Assembly: GCF_002209485.1 (NCBI RefSeq)
Contig: NZ_NJIX01000003.1
Coordinates: forward strand, 124,001-188,000
Source of the DNA: Achromobacter sp. HZ34
GTDB taxonomy: Bacteria; Pseudomonadota; Gammaproteobacteria; Burkholderiales; Burkholderiaceae_B
Direction: 5' to 3'
DNA: 64,000 bases
Shown: positions 10,437 through 18,201 of the stretch, in pieces
Layout of the letters: every line of letters starts with the position of its first letter
Position numbering within the stretch: the stretch's first letter is position 1
Notes under the pieces: model-generated
What the model saw: the letters and a program-made list of their open reading frames with translations, nothing else
Databases searched by the model: none
Told to the model about the DNA's origin: nothing
Made by a program: the position numbers and the translations under genes

Positions 10437-10610
10437 CGTTTGGAGCGTTATGAACGCCAGTCAACTCTGAGTTCCCTGGGGCAGGCAGCAGCGCCCCAAG
10501 GCCTCGAATTCTACCTTGGCAGTGTGCCCAGATTGTGCCCGTGTTCACCGCGCAGCACTCCGGACAGGTGATGGTATAAATTCCGCATCCTACTTGCCGC
10601 CCGACTGTCT

Positions 10611-11479
10611 ATGGTCCCCGATCCCGAAACCGTAAGAGAAATAGCCAAGGCAACGAAGGCCACCGCAGAGACAACAGGTAAGGTGATTGATGCCGGCCGG
10701 GATGCTGGCAGATTCATCGCTAAATACATCGGGGGTTCACTTGATCAGGGCATGGGAATCTTCGAAGACAAGCTGAAGTACATGCGTTGGGAGCGTCAAG
10801 TCCGGCTCATGCGCCGTGCAGCAGAAGTAGTAGCGGCGAACGGCTTTGGGGGGAACCCACGCGGCCCTTGCCGCTGAAATTCGCCATACCATTCTTCCAG
10901 GGGCCCTCCCTTGAGGATGATGACAGCCTCCAAGACAGGTGGATCAATCTCTTGTTGAACGTCGCTTACGAAGCAAGTGGCGTTGACGCCCAGCGCGCGT
11001 ACATACACACCTTGGAACAGCTCAATCCGCTAGAGGCCACCTTGCTAGAGAAGATTTACGCTTTCCCTTTTCACGGCCCAGGCGGCGGCGTGGTCACCGC
11101 GAAGTTGCCGCATGGCGCGATACAAGATACTGGCAGTCCCACTGCTTCCTTCCTACCTAGCGAAGATGTTTGCGTAGCCTTACAACATCTTTATCGCCTT
11201 GGCTGCTTAGCGTTCCAGTACACAGCGGACGGGGGGCAATTCTTGCCCGTCGCCTATCCGACGCTTGTACTAAATCATTCCCATGCGTCGATCGCATGCT
11301 GCGATGGCGGTCGGCCGATTACGGAACCTTCACGAACTCAAGCGACCCGATGCGTGCTCAGCCACTCACGAAGCGCCAGGTCGACACGGGCTTGCCAGCC
11401 TGTGCCGGTGGCTCGAAAAGCATCCAATACATCTGGTGAGAGTCGGATCGTGACGGTTCGCTTCGTCGGGGCTTTTTGA
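10611..11479 (+). pseudogene. Abi-alpha (DUF4393) protein gene, split by a frameshift at a G6 run
   Basis: Two overlapping frames together resemble one Abi-alpha family protein, a family named for abortive phage infection. The first frame (ending near 10877) holds GKVIDAGRDAGRFIAKYIGG and EDKLKYMRWERQVRLMRRA. The second resumes at 10850 with GEPTRPLPLKFAIPFFQG, SLEDDDSLQDRWINLL and RAYIHTLEQLNPLEATLLEKIY. They join only if the six Gs at 10848-10853 are read with a -1 shift or were seven. The second frame's last ~60 residues look unrelated and run antisense through brnA, so the true C-terminus is uncertain. This could be a pseudogene, a sequencing error, a slipped homopolymer or programmed frameshifting. 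Base use is less GC-rich than in the flanks. Confidence 0.75.
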
Positions 11480-11637
11480 GGCCCACGCCGGCGCATACCA
11501 AGCTTTGCCTGCACCGCTTCAGGCAACACCTCTGACGCCGGACGCGCTCGCTTGAACTCCGCTTCCGTCCATTCGGGATTTTCGTGGTCAATCAATTCTG
11601 GGTCGGGCTTCTTCATAGCGCGCTTTCTCCCTGCCAT
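11338..11637 (-). CDS. brnA: BrnA family antitoxin
   Basis: Ribbon-helix-helix DNA-binding antitoxin that neutralises BrnT and normally represses its own operon. The N-terminal region DPELIDHENPEWTEAEFKRARPASEVLPE is the usual BrnA toxin-binding part, and the C-terminal half (KRTVTIRLSPDVLDAF, GWQARVDLALREWL) is the RHH domain. The start at 11637 overlaps the brnT end by 50 bases; a second ATG (MKKPDPEL, 11616) is an equally good candidate. Toxin gene first, antitoxin second is the normal brnTA order. Its 3' end overlaps antisense with the broken Abi-alpha gene. Confidence 0.9.
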   Translation of the reverse strand: MAGRKRAMKKPDPELIDHENPEWTEAEFKRARPASEVLPEAVQAKLGMRRRGPQKAPTKRTVTIRLSPDVLDAFRATGTGWQARVDLALREWLSTHRVA

Positions 11638-11869
11638 TTGCCTTGCGTAAGCTGATTACTCGTATGTCATCACCACGCATCGTGAAGACCAGCATGTGCA
11701 GACGATTTTCGATGGTCCCAAGTGCTTGATACCGCGCCTCGTTATATTCGCGCCTGTTGTCCACCAGGATAAGTGCGCTATCCCAATCAAAACGATGAAC
11801 AAGCCCAAAAGACAACCCTCGTTGATCGACGTTCTTAACGCTTTTCGCGAAGTCATAGGTAATGGCCAT
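11588..11869 (-). CDS. brnT: BrnT family ribonuclease toxin
   Basis: RelE-fold mRNA-cleaving toxin of the type II BrnT/BrnA system, 93 residues from MAITYDFAKS, normal for the family. Recognisable blocks are ITYDFAKS at the start, DWDSALILVDNRREYNEARYQALG in the middle and RVISLRKANGREKARYEEA at the end. One oddity: most BrnT proteins have a K-H-G near residue 17, but here the block is NVDQRGLSFG, so the Lys-His pair is Gln-Arg. A palindrome GTACGTAC lies just upstream of the start (11876-11883) and could be an operator. There is no obvious ribosome-binding site. Confidence 0.88.
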   Translation of the reverse strand: MAITYDFAKSVKNVDQRGLSFGLVHRFDWDSALILVDNRREYNEARYQALGTIENRLHMLVFTMRGDDIRVISLRKANGREKARYEEARPRID

Positions 11870-12048
11870 CAAATCGTACGTACAAATTGATCCATAGTCA
11901 AGCAGCCCCGTTTTGGAGTCAGCTCCCCTCCACCGGCCCCAATCCGGGCATTGGTGGTCAGGATTTCTACGTAACAAAAACAGCTCCAAGCTCTCGGCGT
12001 GCCAGTGACACCGGACATCTACGCCAGGACATCTCGCCGCAATGAAAT

Positions 12049-12068
12049 GAGCCCTCCGGGGAGGGCTC
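12049..12068 (-). terminator. Terminator downstream of rcnR
   Basis: Near-perfect hairpin GAGCCCTCC / GGAGGGCTC, followed on the minus strand by ATTTCATT, 60 bases after the rcnR stop. Confidence 0.6.
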
Positions 12069-12125
12069 GACGGCTATCTTTGACGCAAACGGACCGCTGC
12101 GGACACCGCCGTGCCCCCTCCCGGA

Positions 12126-12395
12126 CTATTTGAGATACGACTTGATCGCCTGCATGACGATGTCCAGGTCGTGTTGGCGCTGGTTCACGTCAGGCTCGTG
12201 GACGACGTGGTCGTGCAGGTGGCCTTCGATGATGGTGCTCATGAAGCCATTGACCGCACCGCGCACCGCGGCCGCCTGCTGCAGGATGGCGCCGCAATCT
12301 TCTTCCTGATCGAGCTGACTCTCCAAGGCCGCTACCTGCCCCTTGATGCGCCGGACGCGCGCGAGCAGCTTGGCTTTGTCGCGAATGGTGTGCAT
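12126..12395 (-). CDS. rcnR: RcnR-like Ni/Co-responsive repressor (CsoR/RcnR/FrmR family)
   Basis: All-helical tetrameric metal sensor, 89 residues from MHTIRDKAKLL. The RcnR metal ligands are conserved: H2 (H3 in E. coli), C34, H59 and H63. The last His rather than Glu separates it from formaldehyde-sensing FrmR proteins. The N-terminal His-Thr-Ile pattern also matches RcnR, where the backbone takes part in metal binding. It is divergent from the RcnA-type exporter with a G-tract operator between them, so it should repress rcnA until nickel or cobalt binds. Confidence 0.9.
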   Translation of the reverse strand: MHTIRDKAKLLARVRRIKGQVAALESQLDQEEDCGAILQQAAAVRGAVNGFMSTIIEGHLHDHVVHEPDVNQRQHDLDIVMQAIKSYLK

Positions 12396-12458
12396 GGGGT
12401 CGCCTCGGAAGATAAACGGCTGAAATGCCGCATCAAGAGCGTGGAAATTAGCACGCAC

Positions 12459-12477
12459 TATACTAGGGGGGAGTATA
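12459..12477. promoter_or_regulatory. RcnR operator
   Basis: The sequence TATACTAGGGGGGAGTATA is a six-G tract flanked by inverted TACT/AGTA arms, matching the known RcnR site plan (TACT, G6, AGTA). It lies 64 bases from the rcnR start and 128 bases from rcnA, well placed to control both. Confidence 0.85.
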
Positions 12478-12604
12478 TTCCAGGTGTCGTTTCTGAAGGC
12501 GCGGCAATGACGCCTTGGCAGCAACGCATTGACGTCGATGTGCCAGCGCCTGTGCGCCGGCCCCGATTCCCATTCCCTACCCGCAGGACGCCTGCCCTAT
12601 TTCC

Positions 12605-13501
12605 ATGGCTGATTTCTCGATACTCCTGCAGCAAGGCAATGCCTGGCTCTTCCTGCCCAGTGCCATCGTGCTCGGCGCGCTCCATGGGCTGGAGCCAGGG
12701 CATTCCAAGACGATGATGGCAGCGTTCATCGTGGCCATACGCGGCACGATGACGCAGGCCGTGCTGCTGGGCCTGTCCGCGACGCTGTCGCATACGGCGG
12801 TGGTGTGGGCCGTGGCGATGGCTGGCCTGTACTTCGGCCGCAACTGGGACGCGCAGGCCAGCGAGCCCTATTTCCAGATTGTCTCGGGCGTGTTGATCAT
12901 CGGTGTCGCGGCATGGATGCTGTGGCGGACGTGGCGCAACCAGCGACTGGCCGACAGCCATGATCATCATCATGGACATAGCCATCATGGCCACGATCAT
13001 GAACACAGCCATGATCACGAGCATGCGCATTCCGCGGACCATCAGCATGGTCGCAGCCAGGATGCCGGCAAGCCTGCCAGCAGCGCCGCGGCCTTGGGCG
13101 AATGGGAGGCCACTGCCCCCGCCTATCAGGATCCGCATGAAAAAGCGCATGCGGACGACATCCGCCGCCGCTTCGCCAACCGTGAAGTCACGACCGGCCA
13201 GGTGATTCTCTTCGGCCTGACGGGCGGCCTGATCCCCTGCCCCGCCTCCATCACCGTGCTGCTGCTGTGCCTGCATCTCAAGAAGGTCGCACTAGGCGCC
13301 ACGCTGGTGCTCGGCTTCAGCATAGGCCTGGCCCTTACCCTGGTCGCTTCCGGCGCCCTGGCCGCCCTCAGCCTGCGCCACGCTGCCCGCCGCTGGAGCG
13401 GCTTCGGCGAATTCGCCCGCAAAGCCCCCTACTTCTCCGGCATCGTCATCACCCTGGTGGGCGTCTACGTGATCTACCAGGGCGCGACAGCATTGGCTTG
13501 A
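12605..13501 (+). CDS. rcnA: Nickel/cobalt efflux transporter RcnA
   Basis: Inner-membrane NiCoT-type exporter that expels Ni(II) and Co(II). 298 residues with six or more membrane helices. The first helices carry the signature GALHGLEPGHSKTMMAAF and the fifth region has GGLIPCPASITVLLLCLHL. Between them, about residues 118-150, is a strongly His-rich cytoplasmic loop with well over a dozen His alternating with Asp, Glu, Ser and Gly. It is divergent from rcnR and followed by a strong terminator. The clear operator argues for metal-induced expression. Confidence 0.95.
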   Translation: MADFSILLQQGNAWLFLPSAIVLGALHGLEPGHSKTMMAAFIVAIRGTMTQAVLLGLSATLSHTAVVWAVAMAGLYFGRNWDAQASEPYFQIVSGVLIIGVAAWMLWRTWRNQRLADSHDHHHGHSHHGHDHEHSHDHEHAHSADHQHGRSQDAGKPASSAAALGEWEATAPAYQDPHEKAHADDIRRRFANREVTTGQVILFGLTGGLIPCPASITVLLLCLHLKKVALGATLVLGFSIGLALTLVASGALAALSLRHAARRWSGFGEFARKAPYFSGIVITLVGVYVIYQGATALA

Positions 13502-13563
13502 GGTGCGTGGGCCTTTCGGATGCCTCGCCAAGCAGGAAGGCAACAGTGGAAAGCAGAACAGAC

Positions 13564-13600
13564 AAGGGGGGCCACTAACGACAAGTTAGTGGCCCCCCTT
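13564..13600. terminator. Strong bidirectional terminator between rcnA and the PrpD-family genes
   Basis: Perfect 16-bp stem AAGGGGGGCCACTAAC / GTTAGTGGCCCCCCTT with a 5-base loop, in the gap between convergent genes. Confidence 0.85.
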
Positions 13601-13646
13601 CGCTTGTAGCCGAGCGATCGAGCCATGGCCGCTCCCGGCCGCCAAG

Positions 13647-15050
13647 CTACGCTGCCGGTTGCATCAACGCCGTGAACGCGCGGGCGTCGTGGGACTTTTC
13701 CAGGGACCAGACGGTGTCGCACAACGTGCGGGACTGGGCTTCGCCCAGGACCGGCGTGAGCAGGCCCATGGCTTTGGTCTGGACTTCTTCCTGGGTCATG
13801 GGGTTCAACGGCGTGCCGCGCACCGCCTTCGTGTGCTCGATGACGGTGCTGCCGTCATTCAGCGTGATCTCGACGATGCCCTGGCGGCTGGGCATGGCCT
13901 TGGACAACTCGTCATCGCCCTCCAGCGTGATCAGGGCCCGCAATGCCAGCACGCGCGGATCCTGCATGCGGGCCCGATCATGCGCCGAATGGAAATCGAT
14001 ATTGCCGTCGATCAGCATGGTCGCCACCAGATGCTGCAGGCATATCTCCGGCATGTCGCGGTTGTTCACGATGGTCAGCGACTCATGCGGAATGCGCACA
14101 CGCACCGCCTTGATGGCGTCCGGCTGCAACTGGTGGCGATGCACCAGCGTATGCGTCGAATCCAGCGGCGCCTGGATAGGCGAACCCACCGTCCAGCGCT
14201 TGATGCTGGTGCCGAGGATTTCATAACGGCTGCCCAACTCGCGCCCCAGGGCCAGGCGATCGGGATCGTCCCCGAACGCATGATAGAAATTGCGCTCGCC
14301 GGAAAACACATCATCGACACCCGTGCACCCGCTGGCCACCATGATGGCGGCGCTCACCCCATTGCGCGCGGCCATGCCGCCGAAGTCGAAGGACTTTTCG
14401 ATATGGTCCTTGTCGCGCATCCAGCACGCCACCCCGGACGCCTGTTGCGCCGCATAGGACATGACGTGGCGGCATTGCGTTTCATCCAGGCCGGCCAAGG
14501 CGCCCGCCGCCGCGGCAGCACCGAAATTGGGGCCGAAGGTGTGGGTCGAATGCCCCGCCACCCGGAAGGCATACGAATGCAGCGACAGCGTCAGGCGCGC
14601 GCAGATGTCGTAGCCCAGCACCATGGCGCGCAACATGTCCTGCCCGCTGCGGCCGAAGAACTCGGCCGCGGCCAGCACCGCCGGCACGATGCCGCAACCA
14701 GGATGGGTCAATGACGCCGCGTGGGAGTCATCGGTCTCGTCGGCATGCGCGAACATGCCGTTGGCCAGCGCCGCATGCACCGGCGACGTGTACAGGCGCG
14801 TGCCGGCCACCGCCGACCGCGTGCCGGTTTCACCCAGCGCCTTGATGTAGGCGATCGCCGCGCTGCCCGCCTTCATCTGCGCGCCCGACACCATGGACGC
14901 GATGGTATCCAGCATGTGCGCCTTGGCCTTGTCGACCACTTCCGCCGGCAGCGGCTGCTTGAGCGCGCGTGCCAGATAGGCAGCCAGCTCGGGCATGGGG
15001 GTCAGGGCGTCCTGGACGGGATCGGCTTTCTTGCTATGGCTCTTGGTCAT
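13647..15050 (-). CDS. MmgE/PrpD family protein
   Basis: Cytoplasmic protein of the 2-methylcitrate dehydratase / cis-aconitate decarboxylase superfamily, 467 residues from MTKSHSKKADPVQD; the start is supported by AAGGATGCAGGA just upstream. Family marks include ANGMFAHADETDDSHAAS (His/Asp active-site region), THPGCGIVPAVLAAAE and HSTHTFGPNFGAAAAAG. It lacks methylcitrate-cycle neighbours: the next gene is a second family member and then a Bug binding protein. A dehydratase or decarboxylase acting on an imported organic acid is therefore more likely than propionate use, but the substrate is unknown. Confidence 0.87.
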   Translation of the reverse strand: MTKSHSKKADPVQDALTPMPELAAYLARALKQPLPAEVVDKAKAHMLDTIASMVSGAQMKAGSAAIAYIKALGETGTRSAVAGTRLYTSPVHAALANGMFAHADETDDSHAASLTHPGCGIVPAVLAAAEFFGRSGQDMLRAMVLGYDICARLTLSLHSYAFRVAGHSTHTFGPNFGAAAAAGALAGLDETQCRHVMSYAAQQASGVACWMRDKDHIEKSFDFGGMAARNGVSAAIMVASGCTGVDDVFSGERNFYHAFGDDPDRLALGRELGSRYEILGTSIKRWTVGSPIQAPLDSTHTLVHRHQLQPDAIKAVRVRIPHESLTIVNNRDMPEICLQHLVATMLIDGNIDFHSAHDRARMQDPRVLALRALITLEGDDELSKAMPSRQGIVEITLNDGSTVIEHTKAVRGTPLNPMTQEEVQTKAMGLLTPVLGEAQSRTLCDTVWSLEKSHDARAFTALMQPAA

Positions 15051-15185
15051 TCCTGCATCCTTGCAAATGCGAAGGGTGCGTACCGGCGCAACACGCCATC
15101 GGCACGCACCCGTACGAGTCATCTCTTGCGCACGAGCGCAACGCGTCTGCGTCGCACTCGTGCATCTCTCGGCAGGCTCCGGCGC

Positions 15186-16544
15186 TTACGCCAGCAGCGC
15201 AACGAATTCGCGCACGTCGGACAGTTTCTCGAATTCCCACGTGGCCTTGGCAATGGCGGCCGCCTGCGCGGCATCGCGCGCGCCATCCGCATTGGCAAGG
15301 AACTTGGCCTCGATGGCGGCATCCGACATGGGGTTGTCCGTCGTACCGGTGGCATGCTCGACCAAGGTCTCGACCACCTCGGCCCCGCGCTTGACGCTGC
15401 CCCAGGCCTGGTCGCGCCGCAGGTTCTCGTCGACACCGATGGTGATCTTGCCGCGCAAGGCCGCGACCGTTTCATCGGTAGCGCGCGCGTCGGTGTATTG
15501 GGCAATGCCCGCCGCACCATCGATCATCGCCACGGCAGCGCTGTGATAAATGCTGAACTTCGAATGCAGGCCGGTCGTCGGTGCCACCGTGCCGGTAATC
15601 GTCACGACAGCGGGATTGACCTTCAACTCGACCGCATCGATGCCATCGAGGCGACCGCCCAGTTTGGCGCGCAGCTGGATCATGGCGTCGATGGCGGGAT
15701 GCAGCACCACGCCGCAGGCGTAAGGCTTGTGCCCGTTGGTGGCGATCATCCATTCCTGGCCCAGGCCGGCCGTCATGCGTTCCAGCGCCGAGGTCTTGCT
15801 GTAGATGCGCGCGAAGCCGCGCTTGCCCTCGACGATTTCCTCGGTGCTGTCGAAACCCTTCTGCGCCAGCAATGCCGCCAACAGGCCATTGGCGGCAGCC
15901 TTGCCGGCGTGGAAGGACTTGCACATGGTGCCGCGATTCTGCTGCATCCCGGCCGCCTGCGTGCCGGCGATGCCCAGCGCATGCGTCATGCGCTGCGCGT
16001 CCAGGCCCAGCAGCTTGCCCACCGCCGCGGCCGCCGCGAAGGTACCCAGCGTGCCGGTCAGGTGCCAGCCACCGGGATGATGCTCCGGTGCCGCCTGGCC
16101 GATACGCACGCCGGCCTCGAAGCCCGCCACATACGCCGCGATGAACGTGCGCCCATCGACCGGATGCAGTTGCGCCGCCGAGAACAGCGCCGCCAGCACA
16201 GGCGAGCTGGCGTGCAGGATGACGCCCGCCATGTGCGTGTCGTCGTAGTCCAGCAGATGCCCCATCTGGCCATTCATCAAGGCCGCGTCGGTGTGCGACA
16301 GGCGGGTGCCGCGCGCCAGCACGTCGGCCTTCTCCGCGCTGCCGTTCTCCGTCAGCGCCGCCAGCAGCTTGTCCAGCGTGGGATGGCGGTAAGCGGCGAA
16401 CGCGCAACCCAGCCAGTCGAGGATGCCGCGTCGCGCCGCCTGCACCACATTGGCCGGCAGTTCGTCGTAGGTGAAACGCGCCAGGAAGGCGGCCAGGTCC
16501 TGGGTGTAGGCGGGACCATCGCCGCTGCGGATATGCATGCCCAT
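15186..16544 (-). CDS. MmgE/PrpD family protein (second copy)
   Basis: Second, diverged member of the same superfamily, 452 residues; MHIRSG six bases later is another possible start. Hallmarks are MNGQMGHLLDYDDTHMAGV, LHASSPVLAALFSAAQ and HPGGWHLTGTLGTFAAAAA. It shares operon direction with the preceding-numbered family member 135 bp away and with the upstream binding protein. Paired but dissimilar family members next to a Bug protein recur in Bordetella-type genomes. Substrate unknown. Confidence 0.87.
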   Translation of the reverse strand: MGMHIRSGDGPAYTQDLAAFLARFTYDELPANVVQAARRGILDWLGCAFAAYRHPTLDKLLAALTENGSAEKADVLARGTRLSHTDAALMNGQMGHLLDYDDTHMAGVILHASSPVLAALFSAAQLHPVDGRTFIAAYVAGFEAGVRIGQAAPEHHPGGWHLTGTLGTFAAAAAVGKLLGLDAQRMTHALGIAGTQAAGMQQNRGTMCKSFHAGKAAANGLLAALLAQKGFDSTEEIVEGKRGFARIYSKTSALERMTAGLGQEWMIATNGHKPYACGVVLHPAIDAMIQLRAKLGGRLDGIDAVELKVNPAVVTITGTVAPTTGLHSKFSIYHSAAVAMIDGAAGIAQYTDARATDETVAALRGKITIGVDENLRRDQAWGSVKRGAEVVETLVEHATGTTDNPMSDAAIEAKFLANADGARDAAQAAAIAKATWEFEKLSDVREFVALLA

Positions 16545-16669
16545 CGTGTCGATCTCTTTAGAATTTCAGTCTTGCGGATTACGCCTGCGCGGATTGCTGA
16601 CTTGAGGAGCAATGGCCCCGCAAGAACGGGGCCTTGCAAATCCAGGTCCGGCAAATCCGTCGCGCGAAT

Positions 16670-17701
16670 TCAATTCGCCTTGATGTTCGCGTTCTTGATC
16701 ACTTCGGACCAGCGCGCGGTTTCATCGTCCAGCATCTTCTGCGCCTCGGCGGCATCGCCCTTGGCCGCTTCCAGGCCATAGTTGGCCAGCTGCTTGCGCA
16801 TGTCGTCCGAACGCATGCCCTGCTGGGCCTTCTGCTGCAGCGTCTTCAGCACATCGGGCGGCACGTTGGCCTGCACATAGACACCGTACCAGCCGGTCAC
16901 CTGGTAGCCCGGCAGACCCGCTTCGGTCAGCGTCGGCACGTCAGGCAACTGGCTGGCGCGGTCGGCGCTGGTGACAGCCAGTGCGCGCACCTTGCCACTG
17001 CTCAACATGGGCTTGGCTTCCATCGTCGACGAGAACATGAGGTCGACTTCACCGCCAAGCAGGGCCGTCATCGCCGGCGATGCACCCTTGTAAGGCACAT
17101 GAACGATGTCCACGCCAGCCTTGGTCTTGAACAGCTCACCGGCCAGGTGGATGGCCGATCCGGTACCCGCGGACGAATAGTTCATCTTGCCCGGATGGGA
17201 CTTGGCATTGGCGATCAACTCGGCCACCGTCTTGATGGGCGAATCGGCGCGCACCAACAACACATAAGGCGTGGTGCCGACCAGCGCGACGGGCGCGAAG
17301 TCCTTGGGATTGATATTCGACTGCGGGTACAGCGCGGGTGCCGATGCCAGCGCGATATTGCCCAGGAGCAACGTGTAGCCATCCGCCGGGGCGTGTTCGG
17401 CGAACTGGATGCCGATGGTGCCCCCGGCGCCAGGCCGGTTATCCACCACTACCGATTGACCCAGGGCCTTGCCCAGTTCCAAGGCAGCCGGACGGGCGGC
17501 GCCATCCACCGCGCCGCCGGGCGCGAACGGGACGATCAGGCGCAGGGCATGGTCGGGATACGCAGCATGGGCCGGCGCGGCGGCCAGGCCCAGCATCGAA
17601 CAGGCCAGCGCGAACAGCGTGGCGGGAGCAATCAGGCGACGAGTGCGGCGGGGTGAGGGACAGGATTGGGCGACAAGGCTGCCGGTCGGCGCGGGGTACA
17701 T
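16670..17701 (-). CDS. Bug-family tripartite tricarboxylate transporter substrate-binding protein
   Basis: Periplasmic solute-binding protein of the TctC/Bug family, which is greatly expanded in Bordetella. A Sec signal ends near AAPAHA-AYPDHALR (cleavage around residue 47). The mature part begins with the ligand-loop pattern LRLIVPFAPGGAVDGAARP and contains VVDNRPGAGGTIG, HVPYKGASPAMTALLGGEVD and RALAVTSADRASQLPDVPT, all typical. No TctA/TctB membrane subunits lie nearby, so it is an orphan binding protein. As first gene of the - strand unit with two PrpD-type genes, it probably binds their precursor. Confidence 0.92.
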   Translation of the reverse strand: MYPAPTGSLVAQSCPSPRRTRRLIAPATLFALACSMLGLAAAPAHAAYPDHALRLIVPFAPGGAVDGAARPAALELGKALGQSVVVDNRPGAGGTIGIQFAEHAPADGYTLLLGNIALASAPALYPQSNINPKDFAPVALVGTTPYVLLVRADSPIKTVAELIANAKSHPGKMNYSSAGTGSAIHLAGELFKTKAGVDIVHVPYKGASPAMTALLGGEVDLMFSSTMEAKPMLSSGKVRALAVTSADRASQLPDVPTLTEAGLPGYQVTGWYGVYVQANVPPDVLKTLQQKAQQGMRSDDMRKQLANYGLEAAKGDAAEAQKMLDDETARWSEVIKNANIKAN

Positions 17702-17856
17702 AGCTATCTCCGATGATGACTGTAATGATCGGCGGGATTATGGGGGCGTCTTGTCTTGCCGGAAATGCTGTGATGCAGAATAGGTGTTCACGATTTGTGA
17801 CGACTTTGCCGGCCAAGTCCATTCAATTGACGGTAAGAATACCTTTACTCGCAGAA

Positions 17857-17885
17857 TTATGGTATGCCGTTTATGGTATTCCATA
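17857..17885. promoter_or_regulatory. Repeat pair upstream of the Bug/PrpD unit, candidate operator
   Basis: TTATGGTATNCC occurs twice, 14 bases apart, and the second copy extends into an inverted repeat TATGG-TATT-CCATA (17872-17885). The rest of the 500-bp gap to bioB shows no gene. No regulator gene is adjacent, so the binding protein is unknown. Confidence 0.4.
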
Positions 17886-18201
17886 GTACGCCACAGGGGT
17901 GCGCGGCGCTCCGCTCCGCATCCTTGCAAAGGGGATGCAGGAATTCGCGTCCCCGCGACGGCTTCCTTCTAACTGCCCAATCCCGACGCCTCGCAGATAC
18001 GAAAAGAAACAATTAAAGGGCAGGAAAAAATGCCGCGCATTGGCGACGCGTTAGCGCATCGGCTACGCCATCTTCGCGTTATCGCCGATTTCATCGCGCA
18101 ATGGATACCCAAAAAATGGCTTTCCAGCCCTTTGCCTTGAAGGATTTTTTATTTCTACGATCGGCCCGCCTGGCCACTCCCGGCCTGATGACGGAGCCCC
18201 G

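Noticed and set aside
10340-12050. Attachment-site duplication of the tRNA-Asp 3' end
   Set aside because: I searched the accessory patch by eye for a second copy of the last ~20 bases of the tRNA and found none; no integrase gene is present either.
14721-16781. Long + strand open frame of about 690 codons across the PrpD-type genes
   Set aside because: Its product is Arg/His/Gln-rich low-complexity sequence typical of antisense frames in high-GC DNA, and the opposite strand carries two complete enzymes.
18000-18200. Biotin operator (BirA/BioR type) ahead of bioB
   Set aside because: I saw no TTATCTATAA-type palindrome or paired BirA half-sites in the upstream region.
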